A stretch of DNA of 64,000 nt from Egaibacter sp046050465. GTDB taxonomy: Bacteria > Pseudomonadota > Gammaproteobacteria > Burkholderiales > Burkholderiaceae_C. The stretch is taken from positions 1 through 64,000 of the forward strand of contig JBJOPS010000023.1 in NCBI GenBank assembly GCA_046050465.1, in the 5' to 3' direction. Below the pieces are notes generated by a model. It did no database searches, was not told the DNA's origin, and worked only from the letters and a program-made list of their open reading frames with translations. The translations under genes and the position numbers were made by a program. This document shows, in pieces, positions 51,768 through 61,066 of the stretch (within the stretch, counting starts at the first letter, position 1; each line of letters starts with the position of its first letter).

Positions 51768-54275
51768 ATGCAAAGCATCATTCACCAACTGGCAGCAGAA
51801 ATCAGGGTTCGAGAGGATCAGGTCAAAACGGCGGTGGAATTGCTCGACGGGGGCGCCACGGTGCCGTTCATCGCGCGCTACCGCAAAGAGGCCACCGGCG
51901 GCCTGGACGACATCCAGCTGCGCGAGATGGAGTTGCGCCTGGGCTACCTGCGCGAGCTGGCCGAGCGGCGCATCACCGTGATGAAGGCCATCGACGAGCA
52001 GGGCAAGCTGACCGACGCACTGCGCGCCGCCATTGCCGCCACCGCCACCAAGCAGGAGCTGGAAGACCTGTATTTGCCGTTCAAGCTCAAGCGCCGCACC
52101 AAGGGCCAGCTGGCGCGCGAGGCCGGGCTGGAGCCGCTGGCCGACAAGCTGTTTGCCAACCCCGTGCTGAACCCGTTTGATGAGGCGCAGGCCTTTGTGA
52201 TTGCGCTCAAACCGGTGGTGGAGGGCCAGAACACTGCTGATGGCAAGCAGCCCGATTTCTCCACCGTGGCCGCCGTGCTGGACGGCGTGCGCGACCTGTT
52301 GAGTGAACGCTGGGCGGAAGACGCAGGCCTGGTGCAGCGTCTGCGCGAATGGCTGTGGACCGAGGGGCTGCTACAGTCCAAACTGATGGCGGGCAAGGAC
52401 GAAAACCACCCCGACGTGGCCAAGTTTCGTGATTATTTTGAATACGATGAGCCGATTGGTCGCGTGCCGTCGCACCGCGCACTGGCGGTGTTTCGTGGCC
52501 GTGGGCTGGAGATTCTGGATGCCAAGCTGGTGTTGCCGGAGCCTGAAACCGTGCCAAATAGGGAAAATAGGGAAAATAAGGCATCAAATGTGCCTCCAGC
52601 CCTTGTATCCATTGGGCAGGAAGCTATTAAAACAGGAGCAAATGCTCTGCCAGCGGCGAAAGCCGGGCAAACCGTCTCACTGGCCGAGGCCCGCATCGCC
52701 CTGCATCTGGGTTGGAGCCATTTGGGCCGGGCCAGCGACGATTTGATCAAAAAATGTGTCGCCTGGACCTGGCGCGTGAAGCTCAGCCTGTCCACCGAGC
52801 GCGACCTGTTTACACGGCTGCGTGAAGACGCCGAAAAGGTGGCGATCAAGGTGTTTGCCGACAACCTGCGCGACCTGCTGCTGGCTGCACCAGCCGGCCC
52901 GCGCGTGACCATGGGGCTGGACCCCGGCATTCGAACCGGCGTGAAAGTGGCCGTGGTGGATGCCACCGGCAAGCTGGTGGAAACGGCTACCGTGTTCCCG
53001 CACGAGCCGCGCAAGGACTGGGAAGGCTCGCTGCATACGCTGGGCAAGCTGTGCGAGAAACACGGCGTCAATTTGATCGCCATTGGCAACGGTACGGCCA
53101 GTCGCGAGACGGACAAGCTGGCGTCAGATTTGATCAAATTAATGGCAAAAGTTTCGGAGAGGGCGGTTGAAAAAGTCGTCGTCAGCGAAGCCGGGGCCTC
53201 GGTTTACAGCGCCAGTGAGTTCGCCTCTCAAGAAATGCCGGATGTGGACGTGAGCCTGCGCGGCGCGGCCAGCATCGCCCGTCGCCTGCAGGACCCGCTG
53301 GCCGAGCTGGTGAAGATCGACCCCAAATCCATCGGTGTGGGCCAGTACCAGCATGACGTGAACCAGAGCGAGCTGGCCCGCAGCCTGGAGACCGTGGTGG
53401 AAGACTGTGTGAACTCCGTGGGTGTGGATCTGAACACCGCCAGCGTGCCGCTGCTCAGCCGTGTGTCGGGCCTGAGTGGCAGCGTGGCCAAGGCGGTGGT
53501 GCGCTGGCGCGAGGCCAATGGCGCGTTCAAGGACCGCCAGCAGCTGATGCAGGTAACCGGGCTGGGCGCCAAAACCTTCGAGCAGGCGGCGGGTTTCCTG
53601 CGCATTCGCGGTGGCGACAACCCGCTGGACATGACCGGTGTGCACCCCGAAACCTACTCGGTGGTGGAAAACATCATCGGCCACGCCCGCACGCCCGTGG
53701 GCGAAATCATGGGCCGGGCCGACATGCTCAAAACGCTGAAACCCGAGCTGTTTGCCAATGAGAAGTTTGGCGTCATCACCGTCAAGGACATCATCACCGA
53801 GCTGGAAAAGCCGGGCCGCGACCCGCGCCCGGACTTCAAGGTGGCGCGTTTCAACGACGGCGTGGAAGACATCAAGGACCTGAAGGAGGGCATGGTGCTG
53901 GAGGGCACGGTGAGCAACGTGGCGGCTTTTGGCGCGTTCATCGACCTGGGCGTGCACCAGGACGGGCTGGTTCACGTCAGCCAGCTCAGCCACAAGTTTG
54001 TGACCGATGCCCGGGAAGTGGTGAAAACCGGCGATATCGTGAAGGTGCAGGTGGTGGAGGTGGACGTGAGTCGCAAGCGCATTGCGCTGACGATGAAGCT
54101 CGGAAATGGTGTGCCCAGGGGCACGGCCCCCGCGCGGCGCGACGGTGCGGACCGGTCGGCGGGGGACAATCGCTACCAGGCAGCGCCGCAAGGCCAGCGT
54201 GGGCGGACGGGGAATGACGGTGGTTCGATGGGTTCATCGGCCATGGCGTCGGCGTTTGCGAAGCTGAAGCGTTGA
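51768..54275 (+). CDS. tex: Tex transcription accessory protein (S1 RNA-binding)
   Basis: A large nucleic-acid-binding protein of 835 residues: N-terminal Tex domain (GGATVPFIARYRKEATGGLD), YqgF/RNase-H-like domain (VTMGLDPGIRTGVKVAVVD), helix-hairpin-helix region (GVDLNTASVPLLSRVSGLSG) and a C-terminal S1 domain (EGTVSNVAAFGAFIDLGVHQ). It is longer than the usual ~780 because residues ~263-292 are a repeat-derived insert and the tail is Gly/Arg-rich. The ATG at 51768 matches the family start MQSIIHQLAAEI. Confidence 0.95.
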   Translation: MQSIIHQLAAEIRVREDQVKTAVELLDGGATVPFIARYRKEATGGLDDIQLREMELRLGYLRELAERRITVMKAIDEQGKLTDALRAAIAATATKQELEDLYLPFKLKRRTKGQLAREAGLEPLADKLFANPVLNPFDEAQAFVIALKPVVEGQNTADGKQPDFSTVAAVLDGVRDLLSERWAEDAGLVQRLREWLWTEGLLQSKLMAGKDENHPDVAKFRDYFEYDEPIGRVPSHRALAVFRGRGLEILDAKLVLPEPETVPNRENRENKASNVPPALVSIGQEAIKTGANALPAAKAGQTVSLAEARIALHLGWSHLGRASDDLIKKCVAWTWRVKLSLSTERDLFTRLREDAEKVAIKVFADNLRDLLLAAPAGPRVTMGLDPGIRTGVKVAVVDATGKLVETATVFPHEPRKDWEGSLHTLGKLCEKHGVNLIAIGNGTASRETDKLASDLIKLMAKVSERAVEKVVVSEAGASVYSASEFASQEMPDVDVSLRGAASIARRLQDPLAELVKIDPKSIGVGQYQHDVNQSELARSLETVVEDCVNSVGVDLNTASVPLLSRVSGLSGSVAKAVVRWREANGAFKDRQQLMQVTGLGAKTFEQAAGFLRIRGGDNPLDMTGVHPETYSVVENIIGHARTPVGEIMGRADMLKTLKPELFANEKFGVITVKDIITELEKPGRDPRPDFKVARFNDGVEDIKDLKEGMVLEGTVSNVAAFGAFIDLGVHQDGLVHVSQLSHKFVTDAREVVKTGDIVKVQVVEVDVSRKRIALTMKLGNGVPRGTAPARRDGADRSAGDNRYQAAPQGQRGRTGNDGGSMGSSAMASAFAKLKR
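52556..52643 (+). repeat. Repeat-derived insert in tex (9-bp tandem plus mini-repeat)
   Basis: A 9-bp unit aaatagggaa-like is tandemly doubled at 52556-52576, encoding NRENREN, followed by a dispersed mini-repeat (52585-52643) with core gctattaaaacaggagc at 52623-52639 and flank gcctccagcccttgt. The frame stays open, giving an inserted ASNVPPALVSIGQEAIKTGA in the Tex protein. Confidence 0.75.
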
Positions 54276-54445
54276 ATTGACAACAGAGGGTGAGGTTTTT
54301 AAGAAAAACGTGACTTATTCACGGGTAATTGTGGCCCCAAGCCCTCCATTAGTCCGAACAGACTATTGGTTGTGTTGTCCGGATGCAAGAAGATCTGCCC
54401 CATACGGCACGTAACATTTTTTTACATCTGACCCGGGGATTGAAC

Positions 54446-55129
54446 ATGAGTCTAAGAACCTTGATTTTGACGGCATTCACGACGCTGTCACCAGCCACGG
54501 GCCCCCCGTTTGCATCGAATTTGCTCGACATAAAGCTTCCCGGTGAGCACATGGCTATTGGTGCTCATGTCTCTGGTGGAGCTATTTCAACAAGGGGCCT
54601 TGAGGTCAACCTGGCAAATGGCAGGGATCATGGCAACGCTGGTCGATCAGCTCCCGCAAGCTCACTGGCTTCTTCAGGATCGCATAGCCAGATAACAGGT
54701 GATCATGGCGATGTAGCCGGGGCGCCGGGGGTGGGTACCTCTTCTGGCGCACATGCGGGACGAGCGCCCGTACAAATGGTGTCTGCTGACGTTGCGGATA
54801 GTTTCGCTGGCACAGGCGCAGCGCCTTACGGAAACAGTTTTGAACGCGGGGCGCAGGCGTCTTCAATCGCAGGTGGATCACATTTTGAAACAGGCCAAGC
54901 CGGGTTGCCTGCAGGTAGCCAGTCACGGGGCAATGGTATTGGGGGTGGAGCGCCATCTTTTGCCGGAAATGGAACTGGATCCGGTGGGGCAATTGATGGC
55001 GCCACAACAGGCGTTGTGGTTGCGGTTTCAGCAGTACCTGAGCCTGAGACCTACGCGCTGATGTTGGCTGGTTTGGGGCTGATGGGGTCCATTGTGCAGC
55101 GCCGCAAAAATAAACCGCAAGCAGACTGA
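54446..55129 (+). CDS. PEP-CTERM sorting-signal protein
   Basis: A 227-residue secreted protein with an N-terminal hydrophobic stretch (LRTLILTAFTTLSPATG) and a C-terminal exosortase signal: VPEPETYALMLAGLGLMGSI followed by the basic VQRRKNK (residues 197-223). The middle is Gly/Ser/Ala/His-rich and shows no known domain. It should be cleaved by an exosortase (not in this window) and is likely an extracellular matrix or surface protein. A terminator follows. Confidence 0.85.
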   Translation: MSLRTLILTAFTTLSPATGPPFASNLLDIKLPGEHMAIGAHVSGGAISTRGLEVNLANGRDHGNAGRSAPASSLASSGSHSQITGDHGDVAGAPGVGTSSGAHAGRAPVQMVSADVADSFAGTGAAPYGNSFERGAQASSIAGGSHFETGQAGLPAGSQSRGNGIGGGAPSFAGNGTGSGGAIDGATTGVVVAVSAVPEPETYALMLAGLGLMGSIVQRRKNKPQAD

Positions 55130-55150
55130 GCAAGCTCCAATTGATGCATC

Positions 55151-55176
55151 AACCCCGCTTAGGCGGGGTTTTTTTT
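55151..55176 (+). terminator. Rho-independent terminator after the PEP-CTERM gene
   Basis: An 8-bp perfect stem (aaccccgc / gcggggtt) with a 4-base loop followed by six more Ts. Confidence 0.92.
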
Positions 55177-55280
55177 GGTCTGTCCTGCAGGCAATTCGCT
55201 AAAGTCCGGCCTGCATTTGTCGATATGGAAGCAAGACGCCCGAAAAGTACGCCAGCCACAACCAAGACGGAAGCTTACTC

Positions 55281-56108
55281 ATGGACATGAACGCACTGCT
55301 GGCGCGGCAAATTGCTTTGCCCAGCATTCCCAAAGTAGCCGCCATGCTGCTCGGTGAAATCAAGCTGGACAAACCCGATCTGAGCAAGATCAACCAGGTG
55401 ATCAAGACCGATCCGGCGTTGACCATACGGGTGCTGCAATTGGCCAACTCTGGCTATTTCAAAATGTCAGGCAAGGTAAATAGCGTGTCTGAAGCGCTGG
55501 CGCTGCTTAAACTGCAACACGTTTACGTCATGGCTCAAGATGCTGCCGTATGCAGCTCCATCAAAACCGTCCCCGGCATGCCGTTGCATCAATTCTGGAA
55601 GTACAGCCTGAATGTGGCCAAGCTGGCGCGCTCGCTGGCCGGTGTGGTGCAGCAAAACCAGTCCGCCGCCTTTACCTGCGGGCTGATTCACTGCATTGGC
55701 GAACTGGCTATTCACCAAGGTATTCCGGAAATAGCCGCACGTCTGGACAAAGACTGTGGTCCGCAGAGCCTCAAGCGAGCCAAGGTGGAGCGGCGCGTCC
55801 TGGGCTACTGCTATGCCCAGGTCGGGGCGGGTCTGGCGCGCAAGTGGCACTTCCCCCAGGCCATGGTGGATGCCCTGGAACACCAATACGCCCCGTTTGA
55901 CAACACCGTGTATGAGCCGCTAGCTGGCGTGATTCATCTGGCTGCTTGGCGTGTGCGCGCCAAAGAAGCGCAGATGAACTCCCGACAACTGGCTGTCAGT
56001 TTCCCCGGGGCCGTGGGCTTGGTGCTCGGGTTGGATATTGACATGGTACTGCAGCAAGACCCCATTGACTGGTCTGCGCGAACGTCTGGGAAGGCACTGG
56101 CTGCATAA
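55281..56108 (+). CDS. HDOD-domain protein
   Basis: A 275-residue protein whose first ~200 residues form an HDOD domain: LPSIPKVAAMLLGEIKLDKP, TDPALTIRVLQLANSGYF and a degenerate HD motif (GLIHCIGELAI). HDOD proteins are signalling outputs linked to c-di-GMP, motility or stress; metal ligands are usually missing, as here. The start is ATG 55281, with another two codons in. No partner is nearby. Confidence 0.9.
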   Translation: MDMNALLARQIALPSIPKVAAMLLGEIKLDKPDLSKINQVIKTDPALTIRVLQLANSGYFKMSGKVNSVSEALALLKLQHVYVMAQDAAVCSSIKTVPGMPLHQFWKYSLNVAKLARSLAGVVQQNQSAAFTCGLIHCIGELAIHQGIPEIAARLDKDCGPQSLKRAKVERRVLGYCYAQVGAGLARKWHFPQAMVDALEHQYAPFDNTVYEPLAGVIHLAAWRVRAKEAQMNSRQLAVSFPGAVGLVLGLDIDMVLQQDPIDWSARTSGKALAA

Positions 56109-56381
56109 TAGCTGCATACATGCGATCAAGAATATGGACACAGATGCCCGTGAACATTCAAGCCACCTGCAATCAGTGGTCAGATGTTTACGACGCAGAC
56201 CGCGACGTGACACGTGATCTGGATCACGCGATGATGCGGCAAACGTTTCGGAGTCTGACGAAACAGGGTTTGCATTGGAGCAACTGCGTGCGTGGTGGCA
56301 TGCGAATGATGATCGGTAAAAGCAGTCACGGCTGGTGTCGTTCATGTTGCGCAAACGGTGAGCCAGACCGCAGGCCTGACG

Positions 56382-57053
56382 ATGAATCCCGCGTTACTCG
56401 TTGATCCGGTTGATCACCTTCTAAAGCTGCTGAAAACCACTTCACGGCGAATTGTCTTGGGCCTGGTGGGGTTGCCTGGTTCGGGAAAAAGCACCACTGC
56501 TGCGCGTCTGGCAGGGGAAGTAAATGCGAGAGCAGGCATGGGCACAATGGTGGCCTTGGGCATGGACGGGTTTCACCTGACGCGGGAAGCGCTGGATCAA
56601 TTTGCCGATCCTGCCGCCGCCTTGAGGCGGCGCGGCTCTCCGTGGACGTTTGATCCGGCCGCACTGGCCGCCCGACTAAAGGTCCTGCAGGAAGTTTCCC
56701 CCGGAACTGACAAACCACCTGTCATGTGGCCGGCTTTTGAGCATGGCGTGGGTGATCCGGTTGAAGACGCCTTGGCCATTACCCCCATGATCCGGCTGGT
56801 ATTGCTGGAGGGTTTGTACTTGTTGCACCGTGCGGATGGCTGGAATCTGGCTGGTTTACTGGATGAGTGTTGGTATCTGGATGTGCCGATGGACGTAGCA
56901 ATGCAACGCCTGACTGCCCGTCACAGAGCCACGTGGAACCTGACCCAGGCTGAGGCGCAGGCACGCATTGCGGTCAATGACCGGCTCAATGCCGACATCG
57001 TGTTGCACAGCCGTCAGAGAGCTGACTGGCTGGTGGCCGACTGGGCCGCCTAG
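56382..57053 (+). CDS. P-loop nucleoside/sugar kinase-like protein (YggC/PRK-URK type)
   Basis: A 223-residue phosphoribulokinase/uridine-kinase-like protein with the P-loop GLPGSGKSTTAARLA, the Asp-containing LGMDGFHLTREALDQF and VLLEGLYLLHRADGWNLAGL. This group (YggC, FrcK) is poorly defined; substrates include pantothenate-like or sugar compounds. The ATG at 56382 is preferred to GTG 56358. Confidence 0.82.
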   Translation: MNPALLVDPVDHLLKLLKTTSRRIVLGLVGLPGSGKSTTAARLAGEVNARAGMGTMVALGMDGFHLTREALDQFADPAAALRRRGSPWTFDPAALAARLKVLQEVSPGTDKPPVMWPAFEHGVGDPVEDALAITPMIRLVLLEGLYLLHRADGWNLAGLLDECWYLDVPMDVAMQRLTARHRATWNLTQAEAQARIAVNDRLNADIVLHSRQRADWLVADWAA

Positions 57054-57113
57054 CAGGTTGCTGATGAAGATGCGCACCAGGCAGACCTTCCTTCGTAATT
57101 TTGGAGAAATTTC

Positions 57114-57518
57114 ATGGCAAAAGCAGTCTTTATCAACCTACCCATCAGCAATCTGAAAGCTTCCATGGCGTTTTACACCGCTTTGGGCTTTGAAAACAAG
57201 CCGAAATTCACCGATGACAACGCCGCCTGCATGGTATGGAGCGAAGCTGTCTACGTGATGCTGCATTCCCACGGTTCATGGCGCAGGTTTACCCAACGTC
57301 CGATTCCACCATCTTCATCTAGCGAAGTGATGCTGGCTTTATCGGTCGAGGATGCCAAAGAAGTTGATCGGCTGAATGATATTGCCCAGGCAAACGGTGG
57401 TACTGCTGATATCAACCCCAGGCAAGACCTGGGCTTTATGTACAGCCGTGCTTTGACAGACCCTGATGGTCATATTTGGGAGCCGTTTTGGATGGACCAG
57501 GCGACGATAGAGGGCTAG
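57114..57518 (+). CDS. VOC/glyoxalase-family protein
   Basis: A 134-residue single-unit VOC protein: FINLPISNLKASMAFYTALG at the N-terminus and LTDPDGHIWEPFWMD at the end, the usual betaalphabetabetabeta repeat ends. Members include glyoxalase-like and antibiotic-resistance proteins; no substrate can be assigned. A GGAG site lies 9 bp upstream of the ATG. Confidence 0.9.
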   Translation: MAKAVFINLPISNLKASMAFYTALGFENKPKFTDDNAACMVWSEAVYVMLHSHGSWRRFTQRPIPPSSSSEVMLALSVEDAKEVDRLNDIAQANGGTADINPRQDLGFMYSRALTDPDGHIWEPFWMDQATIEG

Positions 57519-57634
57519 TCAGCTCCCGAAATGACTGCCATCGAAGTTGACCTCAAAATAGCCGAAATCGGTTGCAAACGAGTCTAAACGCCCGGATTGC
57601 GAAATCAGTTACGGGGAAATTCCTCTTTCACAGT

Positions 57635-58120
57635 TTATTTTGCAGCCTCAAACGGCTTGCCACCCAGCTTGAAGCCGGCCTTGATGTTTTTTTTTGCAAA
57701 CCAGCCCTGATTCATCTCCAGGACAAAGCGCACGGGCTTCCCGGAGCAATGCGAATCGGTTGTCTGCGGCTTCATGTCGGCCAGGTTGACGATGGTGCCG
57801 TCATCGGCCACGAAGGCGGCCGTCAGAGGCATGATGGTGTTTTTCATCCAGAAACACTGCACTGTGGGCTGCTCGAATACAAACAGCATGCCTTCGTGCT
57901 GCGGCATGTCTTTACGTGACATCAACCCGATCTGTCGCTGTTCGCCAGTGGTCGCCAGTTGAGCGTCAATCAGGTGCATGCCGGCTGACAGCCGGACGCG
58001 TGGCAGGTTGAGCTGGGGCGTGTCCTGGGCCTGCGCGGGCAGGGTATTTGCGAGCAGAAACAGTGAAACGGATCCGGATACGAGGCGGATATATTCGATA
58101 AAGGTCAAAAGTGGTTTCAT
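57635..58120 (-). CDS. DUF192 exported protein
   Basis: A 161-residue DUF192 protein with a signal peptide (from MKPLLTFIEYIRLV to AQA) and the family blocks RQIGLMSRKDMPQHEGMLFV and FWMKNTIMPLTAAFV. Function unknown in the family. The ATG at 58120 fits the signal peptide; ATG 58141 is an alternative. It is divergent from the isochorismatase-like gene with a mini-repeat between. Confidence 0.88.
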   Translation of the reverse strand: MKPLLTFIEYIRLVSGSVSLFLLANTLPAQAQDTPQLNLPRVRLSAGMHLIDAQLATTGEQRQIGLMSRKDMPQHEGMLFVFEQPTVQCFWMKNTIMPLTAAFVADDGTIVNLADMKPQTTDSHCSGKPVRFVLEMNQGWFAKKNIKAGFKLGGKPFEAAK

Positions 58121-58236
58121 GGCAAATTGTTGGACCTTCATGGTTCGTCGGCGCAAGAGCAAATGGAACGATTTGTGCCGTATTACAGGGCAAGACTCAA
58201 TAATGCCACCTCGAAGAGATCATTACTAAAGATCTG

Positions 58237-58273
58237 CCACGTATGCATAATCAGCTACTATAACTGTAGCGGA
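58237..58273 (+). repeat. Dispersed mini-repeat, short intergenic copy
   Basis: The core gctactataactgtagc is at 58254-58270, preceded by gtatgcataatca. The distal arm (cagccctt part) is missing. It lies 13 bp before the isochorismatase-like start codon, so it may hold that gene's translation start region. Confidence 0.8.
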
Positions 58274-58283
58274 TAATAGATGC

Positions 58284-58883
58284 ATGTTGCTTGACGTTTC
58301 TGAATCCCAGTTGGTCCTGGTAGATTACCAAACACGTTTGATGCCCCATATTTTCGAGAGTGAAGTGGTGCTGGCCAACGCTGCGCGGTTGGCAAAAGTT
58401 GCCAGACTGCTGGATGTACCAGTCTGGGGGACCGAAGAGAACCCCCCAAAACTGGGTAAAAACGTCCCTGAACTAGGTGAGTTGTGTCAGAGGGTTCTGA
58501 TGAAAATGCACTTCAGTGCTGTGCAAGAGGGGCTTGGAGAATGGCTGCGTCCGCCCGTCAAAGCGCTGCAGGGAAACGCCCGAAGTTTGCCAAAACATTT
58601 GCAAAAATCTGCCAGTGACGAGTCACGCAACATGATCGTCATCGCCGGCTGCGAAACACACCTTTGTCTGATGCAAACTGCGCTTGACCTTCTGGAAGAT
58701 GAGTTCGAGGTCTGGGTAGTAACTGATGCCTGTAGCTCGCGCACCGAGCGCAATCGCGATGCGGCTTTTGATCGGCTGGCCGGAGCGGGAGTCGGGCTCG
58801 TGACCACTGAAATGGTGGCGTTTGAGTGGCTGCGTACCGCGGAGCACCCCGCATTCAGGGACATTCTGGCTCTGATCAGGTAA
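58284..58883 (+). CDS. Isochorismatase-like cysteine hydrolase
   Basis: A 199-residue hydrolase with the triad Asp14 (LVDYQTRL), Lys74 (LMKMHFSA) and Cys128 (AGCETHLCLMQTALDLLEDE). Members act on amides such as nicotinamide or ureidoacrylate, or on isochorismate; the specificity is not clear. The start is ATG 58284, 13 bp after a mini-repeat core. Confidence 0.9.
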   Translation: MLLDVSESQLVLVDYQTRLMPHIFESEVVLANAARLAKVARLLDVPVWGTEENPPKLGKNVPELGELCQRVLMKMHFSAVQEGLGEWLRPPVKALQGNARSLPKHLQKSASDESRNMIVIAGCETHLCLMQTALDLLEDEFEVWVVTDACSSRTERNRDAAFDRLAGAGVGLVTTEMVAFEWLRTAEHPAFRDILALIR

Positions 58884-58915
58884 TTTGTCTTATTGGCGCA
58901 GACTATGTTGATGGC

Positions 58916-60160
58916 ATGGGCACTTTAACCAACCTCAATCTCATTGAGTCAGGCGATGCTGACCTGCGACAGGATGCCAGAATTATTGGTCTGGTCGGCA
59001 TGGTTCACCTGATCAGTCACTTTAGCCAGCTGCTGCTGGCACCGCTGTTTCCGTGGCTGAAGGAGGCACTCCACGCCACTTACGCCGAGTTGGGTTTTTT
59101 GATGACCATCTACTTTGTGGTGTCGTGCGTGGTGCAAATGGCATCGGGCTTTGTAGTGGACAAATTCGGGCCGCGTCCGGTTTTGTATGGTGGTCTGGCG
59201 CTGATTGCACTGGCGGCGTTTGGTTTTTCCATCAGTACCGGCTACTGGATGATGGCCGCGTTTTCCGTGGTGGCGGGCATTGGCAACGGGGTGTTTCACC
59301 CGGTGGATTACACGCTGCTCAACCGCAAGGTGAGTGCGCCGCGTCTGGGCCACGCCTATAGCGTGCACGGCATCACCGGCAGTCTGGGCTGGGCGCTGGC
59401 GCCCGCTTTTGTGGTGCCGATTGCGATGGCTTTCTCATGGCGTGTGGCACTGGCTTGTGCGGGTGTGCTGGTGTTGGTGGTGCTGGCCGTTGTGCTGTTG
59501 AACCGCGACACACTGCACCTGCCGGTGGTACAGGCCGAGAAAAGCAAAACCTCGGCGAAGGAAGATCACCCCTATGCTTTTCTGAATATTCCCGCGGTAT
59601 GGATGTGTTTCATCTTCTTCCTGCTGTATGCCATTTCGCTCAGTGTGGTGCAGGCTTTTGCGCCAGAAGCGGCACGCCAGTTGCATGGTATGCCGCCGGG
59701 ACTGGTGGCCACGTGTCTCACCATTTACATGGTTTGTGCGGCGGGCGGCATGGTGCTGGGCGGGTTTTTGGCATCGAACCCCGAGAGGTGTGAGCGTGTA
59801 GTGGGTATGGGTTTTGGCGCGGCAGCGTGCATTGCACTGGTGCTGGGTCTGGTGGATGTGTCGGGGTTGATGGTGCCGGTACTGTTCGGTCTGATGGGCT
59901 TTGCTGCAGGTACCGGCGGGCCATCGCGCGATCTGATTGTGAAACGATCCACGCCGCCCAATTCAACCGGGCGGGTGTATGGCATTGTTTATTCGGGGCT
60001 GGATATCGGGCAGGCCATTGCACCATTGGTGTTTGGCATGTTGATGGACCACCGCCAGTACGCCACGGTTTTCATCGCTCTGGCATGGGTGCAGGGCGTG
60101 TTGATTGCCAGCGCGTTCAATGTGAAGCGAGTTCGGCGCAAGGTACCGGCGCCGGCCTAG
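58916..60160 (+). CDS. Major facilitator superfamily transporter
   Basis: A 414-residue MFS carrier with 12 predicted helices, the loop 2-3 motif DKFGPRPVLYGGLALIAL and a central hydrophilic loop (residues ~200-220). The ATG at 58916 gives a short hydrophilic N-terminus; upstream codons in frame are inside the isochorismatase-like gene. It sits 12 bp before the convergent end of the sugar cluster; substrate unknown. Confidence 0.92.
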   Translation: MGTLTNLNLIESGDADLRQDARIIGLVGMVHLISHFSQLLLAPLFPWLKEALHATYAELGFLMTIYFVVSCVVQMASGFVVDKFGPRPVLYGGLALIALAAFGFSISTGYWMMAAFSVVAGIGNGVFHPVDYTLLNRKVSAPRLGHAYSVHGITGSLGWALAPAFVVPIAMAFSWRVALACAGVLVLVVLAVVLLNRDTLHLPVVQAEKSKTSAKEDHPYAFLNIPAVWMCFIFFLLYAISLSVVQAFAPEAARQLHGMPPGLVATCLTIYMVCAAGGMVLGGFLASNPERCERVVGMGFGAAACIALVLGLVDVSGLMVPVLFGLMGFAAGTGGPSRDLIVKRSTPPNSTGRVYGIVYSGLDIGQAIAPLVFGMLMDHRQYATVFIALAWVQGVLIASAFNVKRVRRKVPAPA

Positions 60161-60172
60161 CCTGTTGCCAGC

Positions 60173-61051
60173 CTAGACGGCTGTGCGGTGCCGCGCGATG
60201 CAGGTGTCCAGCACCTCGTCGCCGGGGCGCTGCCACCAGTCCAGCTCCGAGAATATTTCCACTTCGGCAAAACCTTGGTACCCGGCTTGCTCCACCCAGC
60301 CGCGTATTTTCTTGAGATCCACCACGCCATCGCCCATCATGCCGCGGTCGTTTAGCAGGTCACGGGTGGGGGTGAGCCAGTCGCAGACGTGGTAAGCCAG
60401 TAAACGCTGTTTGCCGGCGCGTTCAATCTGCTGCTGCAGCTTGGGGTCCCACCACACGTGGTAAATGTCAAGGGCCACGCCCAGCGCGCCGCTTTTCTGC
60501 GGGTCCAGCGCGTCGCACACGTCCAGCGCGTGCTCCAGCGTGTTGATGCAGGCTCGCTCGGCGGCCTGCATGGGGTGCAGCGGCTCGATGGCCAGCGGCA
60601 TGCCCACGGTGCGGGCATATTCCAGCGAGGCGGCGATGCCGTCAAACACCTCATTGCGTGCGCGGCCGATGTCGGTGTAAGCCGCCTTGCCGGACAATGC
60701 ACCGGGCAGGGCGCCCACGACCAGCACCACACAAGGGGCATTCAGCGTTTTGGCTTCATCAATGGCCCGGCGGTTGTCTACCAGCGCAGCTTGCCGGCCG
60801 GCAGAATCTACAGCGGGGTAAAAGCCGCCACGGCAGTAGCCGGAGAGGCTAATGCCGGTGTCACGCAACTGTTTGGCTATTTTTTCGAGCCCAACGGCTG
60901 CCACCTGGTCTCGCCAGGGGCTGATGGCACGGATGCTGCGTGTTGCGCATGCTTCGATGATGTGGTCGAGAGGCCAGTTTTGACCGCTGCTCTTGCGCAC
61001 TGTGGCGGTGTTGATGGACAGCCAGTGGTGGTCTTGGGAGAAATCGCGCAT
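60173..61051 (-). CDS. TIM-barrel sugar phosphate isomerase/epimerase
   Basis: A 292-residue AP-endonuclease-2-like (xylose isomerase type) protein. Metal-ligand blocks: MPLAIEPLHPMQAAERACIN, GVALDIYHVWWDP, LAYHVCDWLTP and EVEIFSELDWWQRP. It is the last gene of the DUF993 sugar cluster, 15 bp after DUF993, and probably interconverts a keto-sugar intermediate. Confidence 0.88.
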   Translation of the reverse strand: MRDFSQDHHWLSINTATVRKSSGQNWPLDHIIEACATRSIRAISPWRDQVAAVGLEKIAKQLRDTGISLSGYCRGGFYPAVDSAGRQAALVDNRRAIDEAKTLNAPCVVLVVGALPGALSGKAAYTDIGRARNEVFDGIAASLEYARTVGMPLAIEPLHPMQAAERACINTLEHALDVCDALDPQKSGALGVALDIYHVWWDPKLQQQIERAGKQRLLAYHVCDWLTPTRDLLNDRGMMGDGVVDLKKIRGWVEQAGYQGFAEVEIFSELDWWQRPGDEVLDTCIARHRTAV

Positions 61052-61066
61052 GGGATGAGTGGATTT

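Noticed and set aside
56120..56404. 94-codon + strand frame between the HDOD and kinase genes
   Set aside because: No recognisable motif, irregular composition, no ribosome site, and it overlaps the kinase start; not called as a gene.
57519..57634. Possible truncated mini-repeat (gttgacctcaaaatagc) between the VOC and DUF192 genes
   Set aside because: Only a few flank bases match and the 17-bp core is absent.
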